Part shown: one piece after another, positions 1-12,300 of the stretch
Layout of the letters: the number at the start of each line of letters is the position of its first letter
Numbering within the stretch: position 1 is the stretch's first letter
Origin: Parachlorella kessleri
Lineage: Eukaryota > Chlorophyta > Trebouxiophyceae > Chlorellales > Chlorellaceae
Assembly (NCBI GenBank): GCA_001598975.1
Contig: BBXU01000888.1
Location: 1-64,000 of the forward strand
DNA length: 64,000 bases
Direction of reading: 5' to 3'
Made by a program: the position numbers and the translations under genes
Notes under the pieces: generated by a model
Told to the model about the DNA's origin: nothing
The model's database searches: none
What the model saw: the letters and a program-made list of their open reading frames with translations, nothing else

Positions 1-3000
1 CTTGAAGGCGCGGGCGCCCCCGCCCCGCAGGTAGGGCCCCAGCACGCGCTCCATGACCGGCACGATGCGGCCGCGGTCGCAGCCGGCGGGCAGGAAGCCC
101 AGGGACACAAAGTCATCTATGAGGGAGTCCCAGTCGCGGTTGGCCAGGTGGATGGTGGCAGACACCATGGCCTCCCGGTCGGCCTGCACCATGGTACAGA
201 CAAGAGAGGAATGACCGGTGGCCGAGCTTGGGAGTGGTGTGACACCCAACGATGCTGTAGTGGATGCAACACACACATTGGACTGCCAGGTGGGCGTGTA
301 GGATGCATGACAGGGGGTTTGGGCGCCAAGAGGAAAGGGTGCAGAAGGTGGCGGGGGTGGGCACAGCCTCAACTATATGCCTGCATCCTTGCAATCCTCA
401 CAAAAATAGCACCGGGAAAGTATACATGCCTAGTGCTGAAGGGAGGCCATGCATGCTTGCCAAGGAGGACCAAGAGGCAGCTCCTACCTGGGGTATCTCC
501 GCCACCAGCCCAAAGTCCAGCAGGGCCAGCTTCCCGGCATGGGGCCCCTCCGTGATCTTCAAGAGGTTGCCTGGGTGCGGGTCTGCAACGCCATACACAG
601 CATGATCATGGTGCTTCCCCACGATCCCATTTCCTCTTGACGCCAGAACAATGAATAGTGTCTTCCTAGTCATGATCCCGCATATCACCCTTGCAACCCG
701 GCGCCCCTGTGGAGACAATATCAAACTCAACAGCTGCACGAACAGGACTCCATCCCTGGTGCACCCACTGGTGGGACATTCCCCCTCAGGCAGGCGAGGG
801 GAGGATTTCCCCAGGCATCCCCCCACCCTCGCCTGCCCGAAACACAACCAACCCAGCCTGAGAACGACTAGCACACGTCCAGACGGTGCCTGGCAACTCC
901 CAGCACCCCAGTGTTCAGGTCGAGGATGCCTTTGCTACACGACATGCTAACAGTAAAACTCATGGCCTGCCTAACGATCAACACAGTAGTTGTGCTCACG
1001 TCCATGGGACCATCCGCAACCAAGCACATGCATGCCGAACCCCTCCATGCCGACCCGCACCACCAACACAACCGACCAGGTGTACCAGACAGCCGCCGCC
1101 CACCTCCGTGGAAGAAGCCCACGTCCAGCAGCTGAGTCAGGAAGGCCTCCTGGCCCACCCGCACCAGCTCCCGCACTTCCGCGGGCGGCAGGGTGGTCAG
1201 CTTGACCCCCGTGACCCACTCCATGGTGATCACCCTCCGTGTGGTGTAATCGAGCAGCGGCGCCGGGATGATGACGTCATTGGTCGCAAACTCACTGCGA
1301 GGGGAGCACAGAGAAGGTGTCTTGCATGTCCTAGACAAGGCACCTTGACTAGGACACCAGGTATCATGTGTTCTTGGAAACGACAAAACAAGGCCGGGTG
1401 GCAAGAAACCCAAGCCGCACCCGACGCACTTGCACCCTTAGGAGAGTCCGGTAACAAAATGAACTAGTACAAAATTGGTGCAGGCACAGCTTGGCAACCG
1501 GGAGCCCCACAGACTCCCCCAACCTAATTCAAGCGGTAGTTTACAACTGTAGCCAAACATCTGCCAGTCCCTCGACTCACCTTTGAGCCAGCAGCTCCTT
1601 CATGCGGTTCATGTTGAGGGCCTCATTCCTGAAATCCATTTCGGTATACAACCCCTCCGCAAAGGTAGACAGCAGGCGCTGCAGGCAACAGAGCAGTACA
1701 GTAGTAACACTTCTTTCCACCTAAATTAACCTCATCACCTCTACACTGCCTAAGACCCCAAAACAGCTGTGTGAACAGCAACAGCAGCAGTACCCCTTGC
1801 GGTACCTCAATAGTACCAGGAACCACGCATGCCGACCAAATGCCATGCGTCAAATCCTCAGCATGTCAAGTTCCTGTCCAATCCCACGACCAACTGCCAG
1901 GCTCCGTGCCACCTAGTAGCGACCCACCGCTTTCCACACTGCCCAAAACAATGCCACATGCCAACCCCACCTGGTAATCCGTGGTCTGGGCAGTGAACCG
2001 CCTGACCAGCCGCTCATACACGCCAATTGCCCTCCTCATCACATACAAGTCCTGCAAGAGAACGCTCGGCCGCCTGCTTAGCACCATGCAAGCCTTGCTC
2101 GCAAAGCAGTGACACTAGGTGTCCACTGCAGCCCACCTCCAGCTGGTAGGACAGGTGAAGAACAGACAGCCACCTCATTCGACAAGCCCACACGCCCCAT
2201 GAGATAGCAACGCATGGTACCACTGACACTAGGTCAGCTGACTCTGCCACCCTATCCACACCACTTCTCACCTTTGAGATGGTGGCCAGTGCATTGGGGC
2301 GCTGCACCTTCACAGCCACCTCCTGGCCAGTGGCTCGAAGTCGGGCCCGGTACACCTGCAGGCAAGCCGTGGTACAACTGAAAATCACATGTGCTGACCG
2401 AGGCACACCTACGAATCCCGCCATCCAGGACGCGAGGGCTGGTGATGCAGCAGCGGGCGGGCACAGCGGCAGGGCTAATGCCGCTGAAGTACAGATGTGT
2501 CATTGCACAGCATGGCATCACACAAGCCATCCCTGCTGTGTTACCTGCGCCAGGCTGGCCGCTGCGATTGGCTCCTCGCTGAACTCGCTGAAAAAGGTGT
2601 CAATGGGGGCCCTCAGCTCCCGCTCAATCAGCGCCCTGGCCTCAAGGGTGGAGAATGGCTGGATCTTATCTTGCAGCTTGGCCAGCTCGGTCATTACGGC
2701 AGGGGGCAGCACGTCCGGCCTGCAAGCACCTGACGGTTAAGGCGTGAATACCGCCAAGCTGTCCAGGGGAAACACCTTGACAAACACGGGGGGGGGGGGG
2801 GGGGGGGGGTCAGCAGCCGGCTGACCAGGGCAGAACAAGCACCCACCGGACCAGCACCCAGACAGATTTGCAGTACTACCGCATATAGAAGACACCAAGC
2901 CAACGCCCATCCAGCCATTCTCACAAGGCTCCAGCCAGCCCCCACCTGATGCTCATGATCTGCCCCAGCTTGATGAAAGTGGGCCCCAGCCGCTCCAAAT

Positions 3001-4023
3001 TGTTCACTGCATCCCTGGCCAGTGCCTGCTGCACCTTGGTATCACCCAGCTTGCCCTGGATGAGGTTGTTGGCCAGCTTGGTCAGCCACGGCACTGCAAC
3101 GAGAGCAGCAAGGGCTCTGTATTGCCACCCAGAGGCGGACATGAGCGGGGCATGGGCTCAACAAGAAGTGCACGCCAAAAGAGAAGCTGGAGCCGGAAAA
3201 CCTGCCCAAACCAGCAGCACAGGCACTAGCACCCCTGCGCTTACCAGAGACACGACCAAAGCCGGTCCACCGCGCCGTTAGCTCCCCCGGCCGCCCCTTC
3301 CAGAAGGCAGCAATGCGCTCCTCATTATATACGAGTGGCAGGCCATCCTCATCCACTTCATATGGGTCAAAGTCTAGCGCGTCCAGCCGCCGCCGGCTGA
3401 CGTATGAGATCTCCTGCAGCACAGAAGGCGCTCAAGCTCATGCCTTCTTAAGGCCTGTCTTCACACCAGACAGTCGAGTTGCTAACACCAAGGGCAGTTG
3501 CCAAAGATGAAGCAGAGAAGACTGGTTCAGGTCCACGCCTTCTATAAGAAGTAGAAACGTCCAGCTTCAAGGGGTGCAAGTGAGTGCCAAATGCCAAAGA
3601 CAGCAAAAAAGGCAGGAAGCTGCGTACGTTGAGAAACCATACCTTGACGTCACGAAGCTCCAGCTGAGTTAAGTCAGGCTCCGCGTCCAAGCTCAGGCTA
3701 GCCAGCCCTGCTAGACCGCCAGGGCTGGCAAGGCTGGCCAAGTTGCCCACCGACAGGGGTGCTCCACTCTGCTGTCTGCTGCTGCTGTTGTTGTTGTTCC
3801 TGCTATTGCTGCTGCTGGTGGTGGTTGTGGACCGGGGAGCGGTGGCTGCCTGGGCAACCACTGCGGTTCGCTCGGAACTCTGAGCCCCCCCTCTGTGGCG
3901 CCACGCTCCACCTGACGAACACAACACCCTCGCTGCACGTAGCTGGTGCCGTACCCTGGAGCCTTTGTCTGTAGCTTCCTGGGGGCAAAGCAGCCTGCCC
4001 AGCCTGTACATGGCCACCGGCAT
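1..4023 (-). CDS. ABC1K (ADCK/UbiB) family atypical protein kinase, 3' partial
   Basis: Ten exons on the minus strand: 4023-3643, 3413-3245, 3093-2946, 2719-2545, 2355-2272, 2051-1971, 1678-1581, 1294-1104, 582-488, 183-1, giving 535 codons before the window edge. All junctions are GT-AG and in frame. Family hallmarks appear in order: KxGQ motif (KLGQ, about residues 225-228), the Ala-rich loop AAASLAQV that replaces the usual Gly-rich loop, the VAVK lysine, the ExD segment EMDFRNEA, the catalytic loop HGDPHPGN (441-448) and DFG (465-467). ABC1 kinases of plants act in mitochondria or plastids, many at plastoglobules, where they affect prenylquinone metabolism. The N-terminal 120 residues are Ser/Asn/Ala/Arg-rich without a domain, consistent with a plastid transit peptide (inference). 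EDGLPLVY followed by WKGRPGEL before the kinase core looks to me like the plastid ABC1K6/7/8 group, from memory only. Start chosen at the first ATG of the open frame of exon 1. Confidence 0.9.
2788..2809. repeat. 22-nt poly-G tract in an intron
   Basis: An uninterrupted run of 22 G on the plus strand inside the intron between the third and fourth ABC1K exons; on the coding strand it is poly-C about 70 bases downstream of that intron's acceptor side boundary of exon 4. Length is likely polymorphic and prone to sequencing error. Confidence 0.9.
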
Positions 4024-4692
4024 GCTTCAACTCTGGAGCCTGGGCTTGCCAACAGACAGTTCGTGTTAGGAGGAAGCTGTGGTTTGTGAAACGCACTCAG
4101 AATGCACTGCTAACGTGCGCCCTCAAGTGGTGCTGTAGCGAATTGTCACAGCAGTGCAGCGTCTTCGCTGTTGCACCTCTGGACCAAGGCATAAGACGTC
4201 ACGCGACGGTGTTGGGAGGTAACACCTTACGATGGCCCAACTCGCCAAAACCATGTGGTCGCCCCAACGGAGCATGCGAAGCGCATCGGTGGCAACTTGA
4301 CATGGTCCCCGCTCGCCAGCTCTGTTTTACGCCGGCATTGTCTTTTGTTATGTTTTAGGTGGGGTTCTCCAAGTGCCTGGCTAGTTTGCGGTCGCAAGGT
4401 GCTTGATGATCACTGCTAAGAAATGCTCGTCGTGCACCTAGCTTTATGACAGCTCAATACCTATTGTAGCAGTTCAGTTCAGTGCACGTGGGGCCCAGAC
4501 GCGCCTGCAGACGTGCCCTTTACTAGTGCCTTTGTTTCACAAGGGAGCTGACATGCAACCCTTGGTGTCCTGCAGAGGAGGCTAGGGTATACTTCATCCT
4601 ACCGTCACTGTTTGAGGTTCTGGTTCCTGGCGACTGGGCCCCTTTGGGAGCCCACAGCTGCTGACAGCAGTTCTTAACAGGCGCCTCCTAGC
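4024..4692. promoter_or_regulatory. divergent intergenic region, ABC1K / ankyrin gene
   Basis: 669 bases between the ABC1K start (minus) and the ankyrin gene start (plus). It must contain both 5' UTRs and promoters. I see no clear TATA box and no coding potential beyond chance frames, so the boundaries are only those of the coding regions. Confidence 0.4.
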
Positions 4693-5331
4693 ATGGAGTC
4701 CCCTCTGCACGTTGCGGCCAGGGAGGGGGACCTGGCTCAAGTGGCGCAGCTACTCAGGTCAGCAGCCCCGCTAGAAGCCCAAGACGCAACGGGCTGGACA
4801 CCCCTCCACTTCGCCATAGTCCGTGGGCACATGGCAGTTATCCATTTGCTGCTAGCAGCTGGTGCCGACCCCTGTGCAGCTGACAAGAATCTGGAGACGC
4901 CGTTGCACAAAGCAGTGTGGCGAGGCGAGCCTGGGATCATTCAGCTGCTAGTAGCAGCTGGCGCCAAGGTCAGTGAGGCAGACAAGCATGGCCGCACGCC
5001 ACTCAAATTGGCGGCACTGGAGGGGCAGGCTGCTGCTGTGCATGCTCTGCTGGCAGCCGGGGCCAGCGCGACAGCGGCTGACAAGCAGGGGAACACACCG
5101 CTGCATGCGGTGGTGGAGATGTGGCAGCTGGGCAAGGCAGAGAGCTTCATGGAGATTGCCAGAGCACTGCTGGGGGCAGGGGCGGACCCTGGGATAGCAA
5201 ACAATCATGGGAAGACGGCGCGGGAGCTTGCAGGCGCAGTCAGGGGGGCTGCCCAGCTGGAGCGGTTGTTCGAGCTGCATAGCAGCCAAGGAGTTGCTCA
5301 GAGCAGTCCCACAGGTGAGGCGCAGGAGTGA
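4693..5331 (+). CDS. ankyrin-repeat protein, intronless
   Basis: A single uninterrupted frame of 212 aa from ATG at 4693 to TGA at 5331. Five to six ankyrin repeats cover nearly the whole protein: SPLHVAAREGD, TPLHFAIVRGH, TPLHKAVWRGE, TPLKLAALEGQ and TPLHAVVEM, each followed by the typical LLLAAGADP-type helix and loop. The fifth repeat carries an insertion (about residues 140-155), and the last ends NNHGKTARELA. Ankyrin repeats mediate protein binding; nothing else (no zinc finger, kinase or membrane segment) indicates a specific role. The C-terminal tail of about 20 residues is polar. It is the only multi-repeat gene here without introns, while its neighbours have 10 and 34 exons, so retroposition is one possibility; I see no poly-A tract to support it. 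Confidence 0.88.
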   Translation: MESPLHVAAREGDLAQVAQLLRSAAPLEAQDATGWTPLHFAIVRGHMAVIHLLLAAGADPCAADKNLETPLHKAVWRGEPGIIQLLVAAGAKVSEADKHGRTPLKLAALEGQAAAVHALLAAGASATAADKQGNTPLHAVVEMWQLGKAESFMEIARALLGAGADPGIANNHGKTARELAGAVRGAAQLERLFELHSSQGVAQSSPTGEAQE

Positions 5332-6374
5332 GTTCTGAGTTTCTCATTTTGAGGTACCAGAGCTCAACTTGGTGAACTTGTCCTGTGGTTCATTTTAAGA
5401 TGGAAATGCACGTGACAGGAAGGGGTCAGACAGCAGTGTGGCGGGTGCCAGGTGCGTCAAAAAGCAGGCAGAGTTAGAAAGAGGAGACAAGCTGGTTCAT
5501 TTTGTGTGGGGTGTGGAGCAGGTGGTGGGCGGCGCGTCTGGTTCATGCGGTTGGAAGTGTGGTATATATGACTCAAATGGGCAGCGCTGGTTGCTTTTCT
5601 CGTAAGGAATGAAGTCAGTCGCCCTTGAGGGTCTGTGCAACTACATCAGTAGTAGCCAAGCACTGTGTCAGGCCCCCCTTATCGCAGGAGAAGCTCGGGC
5701 GGTGGCAGCATGAAAGCAACTTCTGTTTGCAAAATTAGCGTTGCTCAGGAAGGGTAACGTGCTGTTGCAGCTCTAGTGTCCAGCTTGAAAGAGCTTCAGG
5801 CAGCAGCATATCAGTTGGTTTGGGCACTGAGGACCCCTGTGCCTTAGCTAGTTGGGGTTTGGTTCCCTGACACGACAGCGGGGCTCAAGGTATGCAAACC
5901 CTACTTCCTCCTTGCCGCGTGAAGCGAGGTAGCAAAGCTTCCGTTACAAGTGAGGAATGTATCAGGCATTGGTTCCCTAAGCCATGTCGGTTATTGTTAG
6001 AGTCCTTGCCAAGGCCCTTGCCAAGGGCCCCTTGGGTGAACCATTACCGTCACTTGGGGTTGTTGTGCGTGCCTTGGAGAGTCTAGGTCTTCTTCCACTT
6101 ATGGAAGGGGCGGTGCAATAGTTTGCCTTGCAGCAAGTGGCGGGATAAATAACTATTCAACCTTTCCTTGTGGCGCGTACGACGCTACGCTTGTCTCGCA
6201 CACTTGTAATCGAACAAGTTCTTTGTTTTTCTTCTTTGCTAGCGCACTCCTTCTGATATAGTGTGTGCGCTGCAAGAGAGCGGTAAAGGTTGTGTATTCC
6301 TATTTCAAGTTCGCGTCTGATCAGGTCTTGCAACAACGAACCCGCTGGCCAGCCCCGTCCGTCGTAAAGGGCCA
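5332..6374 (+). other. intergenic: ankyrin 3' flank and ABCB 5' flank
   Basis: About 1.04 kb with no convincing coding frame. It should hold the ankyrin gene 3' UTR and the promoter and 5' UTR of the downstream transporter. A TGTAA lies at about 6205-6209, too far from the ankyrin stop to assign with confidence. Confidence 0.4.
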
Positions 6375-9300
6375 ATGGCCCAGGAGCCTGTCGTCGGTGA
6401 AAGCGTCATGGACAGGCCCAGGGAGGTGACAGTGGAAGCACATGGCGACTTGAAGCTCGCACCCACACCACAGAATAGCAAGAACGGGCATCACAAGAAG
6501 CGGCCTTGGGCCAAGAAGCAGCACTCAGTAAAGGGCAGCAGCAAGGACCCTAAAGCCAAGGACAAGGAGCCTATTGTCAAGCCTGTCCCTTACTTCTCAC
6601 TGTTCAGGTAGGCAGGCGGCCATCTTGACCTTGGCTGGAGGTCAATAGCGTAGATAACCTTGCCCTCACATTCTCGACTGGGTAGCAGTCACCAGCAGGC
6701 TCAAGTACAGCCAGGTCTTGAAGACCAGCCTGCTGGTTTGCTGGATGAGGGGGCCCCTGTTCAGTGCCTCTGAACAATACACCTTGCATCCAGCCCAGCC
6801 CCTCGTACAGCTATATCCAATGTCGACTCTGTTTCGCACCACCTGCTACCCTTACTAGATACAGATGAGTCTAGGACATGAGGAAGCCTGGCACAGCTGT
6901 CCAGAACTGCTTCTCGGGCAGCTGTTCTGGCTGGGGCCGGGTTCTGCTGGCGTGCTGCGTATTCTATTGGAGGGTGGCGCAGTGCAGTGCCGATGCCAGG
7001 GGACTGGCGGAACGTGCTTTTGCTGCGTGTGCGATTGGATGGTGGCACAATGCAGTGCCAATGCCGGGGGACTGGCAGACGGGGCAGAAAATGCCCTGGA
7101 AGTTCACAGCAGGGACATCTGCACCCCGTAAGCGGGGTTGGTCTGATACTTTAGCTTCTACGGACTGCAACTTTAGTGGCTCAGCAGGCCGCCCAGTGTT
7201 GGAGGTCGCTGCTATTGATCTCTGCCCACTTTACTTAATAGGTGGGTGGGTGTACGACTTGAGTGAATTTGTGACCACTGAGAGCCCCCCCCCCCCCCTC
7301 TGCAGGTTTGCTGACAAGTGGGACCTGATGCTGATGCTGGTCGGCTTCATTGGCGGAGCAGGGAATGGTGGGTGTTTTGCCCCCCTGCGTGCCAAGCTGC
7401 ATGGAGTCAGTGACGCCCCTCTGGGCACTTTTTCTTTGGATGACAACTGCTCTATGTAAGCTCTTTTGCCGTGCCTTGTCAACCCCAGCCTCGCACTGCC
7501 ATGCGGACCATACATCTGGCCCATACTAGTTGCCAACTGCTTGATATTGCTGGCCCACCGTGCTGAGCTGTTATTCTGCTACTGCTGTGCTCTGCAGGCG
7601 CGTCGCTGCCGATTTTCAGTATTGTCTTTGGCAACCTGATGAACTCCTTTGGGTTCAATATGGCGGACCCATCGGAGCTGCAGGATGCGGTAAGAAATGC
7701 CATTAGCCGGCCTGTAGCCAGTCCTCCAAGCTGGGGAGCCCTTCTTCTCCTCTGCAACATGGCGGGGTGCCTGGGGTTGTGCCCCACGCGCTGAGGCAGC
7801 AACGCGCAAGCCTGTGCAGGACGTGCTATTGGACGCCTCATGGTTGTGGGAAGGTTACATGAAAGGACACAGGAGAACCAGAACCATGAAGTATAGACTG
7901 TTGCATTTGCAGGTGAACAGCAATGTCTTGAAATTCCTCTACATTGGGATTGGTGCCTTTGTGGCAGCCTACCTGCAGATGTTCTGCTGGACAGCTACAT
8001 GTGAGTGCAGAGGAGTGAAGCACAGAGGCTGGAACTTAGAAACTTCAGTGATAGAGCCAGCATGGAAGCGATAACTGTCACAGGATAACAAATGATGCGG
8101 GCTAGGAAGGTTGTGTTTGTTCAGCTAGGGTGTAATCTCTGCGCGGTGCGATTTCAGCCTGACAGGTGGATGAATAGTTATGAATTTAAGGCTTCATCGC
8201 ACCATCTTCAGTGCCCGAGCAAGATAGGCGCAGTAGCGGTGGGCAATATGTGCTGCTGTTTCAATGGCGAGGCTTGCAGTGACTGCTGCTCCCCGCTTGT
8301 AGAAAAAATTGTAAGGATTGGAAGTCACTGCATGCATGTGTCTTGGTGCAGCGGTTCGGCAAGTCAACCGGATCCGGCATCGGTATCTTGGCTCTGTACT
8401 GCGGCAGGATGTTGGCTACTTCGATACACAGGCCACGTCAGGTGAGCAGTGTCAGCTAGCAAGGCAAGGTTGCAGGTGTAGCCTGTGTGGCCCCCTGTGC
8501 AGGTGTGGACGTAACTCGTGGCACTGCTGGCTTCATAAGTCGATTGAAAACCCGAGGCAAGAGCAATCATGTGGGCCTGCAGATGATTGACACTCCGGAT
8601 GACACTCCGGTGCTGACTACCAGACGTGAGGACAGGTTAAGAGCGTATCCCCTGCCCTCCTCTCCCCCGCCTTGCAGGCCGGCTGCTGCAAGGCTTAAAC
8701 GAGGACTGCATCACAGTGCAGCAGGGCATTGGAGAGAAAGTGGGGCTGACGATCTTCAACCTGACAACCGCAGTTTCAGGCATCGTCATTGGTGCGTGGC
8801 GTGGTTACATCTCCCTGCAGGCCCTGCAGGGTACTGCAGCCTTGGTACTGCCGACCAGTCCCTGGCAAGGGGCGGCTGCTGTGCTTCGATGTGCTGCCCC
8901 GTGAGATGTCTGTGGTCGTGTGGGTGGAAAGGGGACCTGCTGTCTGTGATCATATGTTAATCCAGGCTTTGAGCAAAAGCGTGGCATGCGTGACTGTGTG
9001 GTGAGATGATCAGTACGCCAAGCTGAGCTTTACATGGGGCATGACAGCCGCTGTGCAAATGAAAGCGGTGCAGGTTCTGCCAGCCATGCGACAAGGCTGC
9101 TGCTGCTGCTCCTGACTTACTTTTGCAAGAAGGGCACTGCAATGGCCATGCGAGTGACAGCGGTGCAGGTTGAGCCAGCTATGTAAGAGGTCTGCTGCTG
9201 CTGCTGCTGCCCTATGCCTGCAGCTTTTACGCGAGGCTGGGATATGACGCTCGTTATGCTTTCAGTGCTACCGTTGCTGGCTGGTCTGGGGTATTTCATG

Positions 9301-12300
9301 TCTGTCTTCATGGGGCGCTTCACAAGTAAAATTAATAGCTCGTATGCAGGTGAGCTAGGGTATGTGATAGGTGGGAGCAGGGGTTTCGCGGCCTGCCGGC
9401 CTCACAGTGTACACTTGTCCTGCTTTGAGTCAACTGGCAATGTTCTCTGGTCGTTGCTTGGTGCATGTTGCACATCTGCAGCTGGCTAGTACGCCGGGTT
9501 AACTTGCTTTTTTATGTTCGAGCTTCTTATGAAGGGGTGTGGAACCATTGCAGATGCCAACTCCATAGCGCAGCAGGCGCTGGCCAACATCAGAACGGTC
9601 TACAGCTTCAGTGGGGAGGAGCGGACCTCCCAGGCCTACGCTGATTCCCTGCAAGATCCCCTACGGGTGGGTGTCAAGCTTTCTGTGCAGCCCACTGATG
9701 TTGGCCTGGCCTCATGTAGGAGCAGCGTGGTCGTGGTGTCTTGCGTGCTAGTAATGGTTCCTATGCAGGGAGGGTCCATGACTTAGTACAGCCAGGGTCT
9801 CAGGCGGCCTCCCGCTGGAGTTGTTTTTAGTCAAGCTCCATGGCTGGTGTCGGCGTTGGCTAATGATTGGCCCGCATCCGGGTCCAAGAGTTAGACAGGT
9901 TGGTCTGCGCTGTGGCTGCCCAACTAGCTCTTGCTCAGCGACTGCTTGCACGTGGCATGCTTGCACGTGCCGCTGACAATTTATTATAGTTTTAGAGGCC
10001 TAATGCCCGGTTATGAGCAACTGCACGATGTTCTCCATTCGGTGCTGTTGCAATGCTTGTTAGCCACTATATGCGCAGTAGGCATGTCCGGGCTTGTAGG
10101 TGGGAGCTCACGCTGGGCCTGCTGGGCCTGACCTGTTCTGAGCTCCTGCGCTGTGCTCGTACATTGCTTGCAGGTGGGCATCCGCCAAGGCTTCTTAGGG
10201 GGCCTGACGCTGGGTATGACCAATTGCATCGCCTTTTGCGCCTACGCGCTGGCCATGTGGTATGGCGGCAAGCGCATCGCCGATGGAGCATACACAGGTG
10301 GGCTGGGGGGTGGCATGCCGTCCACCGCTCCTGTGCATGTTCTGCGCAGGAACTTGCTGGTATGCAGTGAATGCAGTTTGCCTCTGGGGGTGCAGCTGCT
10401 GCCATAGGAAGTAGTGGCTGTGACGGTGAAGCGGGGATGTTATGGCGTCCCCTGCACATTTCGAGTGTGTGCATGAGAGGTGATTTGCATATTGGTTCTC
10501 ACCGAATGCTTTAAGGCAGTTCGCAGTCGCTGTTTGCGTGCTGTGCAGGGGGCGACGTGCTCAATGTCCTGTTCGCGGCCATCATTGGCGGCTTTGCCCT
10601 GGGCCAGGCTGCCCCCAATTTCCAGTACTTTGCCACGGCCAGGGCGGCGGGGGCACGAGTGTTTGACCTCATGCAACGGGTCCCTGCCATCGACCCAGAT
10701 GCACCTGGTGGGGACTGGTGGCAGTTTGTGACATGGCTGTGCAGCTTCCCTGGTCTTGCGGCGCTTCCCCTCTTTTTTGAGCAGCTAGTGTGCTTTCCTT
10801 GGCTTGGGTGGTGTAGATTGTGGCAACAGCTCGGTGTCTGTGCTGTGGTGAAGGTAGGCATTAGCCAGGGAAGCCTTAAGGGAATGTCTCCTAGCAGGGT
10901 ATGCGTTGGTTGGCGCTACCTGGAGCTGTTGTGCAAATGGGGGGGATAGCACTGCCTGGGAAAGCAAGCCAGGGTCCTTGCTGTGGTGTTATAGGGTTGC
11001 TGGGTGGCTGCCGGTTGGCTTGGCGCTGGCTGAGAGTGCACAGATGAGCGTGTGTCACCATACAAACCCTCGCCGGGTGGTGCCGCAGGCGACACCCTGG
11101 AGAAGGTGCATGGCAGCCTGGAGTTCCGCGAGGTGGTGTTTGCCTACCCCTCTCGCCCTGGTGAGCCTCAAGTGCACGAGGGTGACAGGCTGCTGCCTTG
11201 CTCGGTCGGGTGGTGCACATGTGCGCTTTCGCGGCTCTTCTGTGTTAGCAGTTTGGTCCCTGCGCCTGTTGCCCTGATGAACTTGTGTCTCTGAGTGGGG
11301 CGGCCCAGGGAGGCATGCAGCACCCCCAGGGTACAGGGGCTAGGACACTTCCCGCAAAGGCTTGCTTTCATGCTCTGTCACAGTGCGCAAATTTGTGTAA
11401 AACAGCAGATGACAGGTACAGCCGGTACCCGGCAAGCGCGGTGTTTTTTCTTACCATGTGGCTTCCTGCTCCCTGTGCAGACGTGCGTATCTTCCGCAGC
11501 TTCGACCTGCAAGTTCCTGCGGGCAAGACAGTCGCACTGGTGGGCGAGAGCGGCAGCGGCAAATCCACTGTCATTGGCCTCATTGAGCGCTTCTATGATC
11601 CGCAGGGTGGCCAGGTAAACGAGTGCGGGGAACTTGCCGCGAAGGTACTCGGTGACTGGTTGGTGGCGCCGTGGTTGAACAACTGGCTCTTTAGGCTGGA
11701 GGGCGAATGGTGTACTTCTGTGCAGCAGTCACCAGGGGGTGGAGAGAAGCAGTCTCACCCTGTCGGAACCGCAAATGTTCAAGCAGCCTGATGGATGTGG
11801 CATGGGATGGTGCACAGGCACCATTGACAGGGGCAGAGAGCGCTCCCAGTCGTTGGCAGTGCACTCGGCTGTCATGGACTTGGCTCACGGTGAGTAGAAG
11901 TGACATACTGCGCTGCTGGATGCAGGTGCTGCTTGACGGTGTGGATATCCGGCGCCTTCAGCTACGCTTTTTGCGGTCACAGCTGGGCCTTGTCAGCCAG
12001 GAGCCCACGCTCTTTGGCACCACCATCGCGATAAACATCTCCTTTGGAAAGCCAGGCAAGCCGCGGGCCGGCCGGCACATGCACTTCGTCTTGTGCATGC
12101 CTTGCGGAGCTCCTGCATGGTGTCTGACACTGGACGGGCTAGCTGTCCAGCCAGTAACTTCTTTTTTGCAGTCGCAGCATGCACTCTATGTCGAAAGACT
12201 GACGTGCAGCTTCCCACTTTTTTGCATCTTTGACCTTTTTGTTGGTATGATGTGCCTCCTCCTGATGCAGGGTATACAAAGGAGGAGATTATTGAGGCTG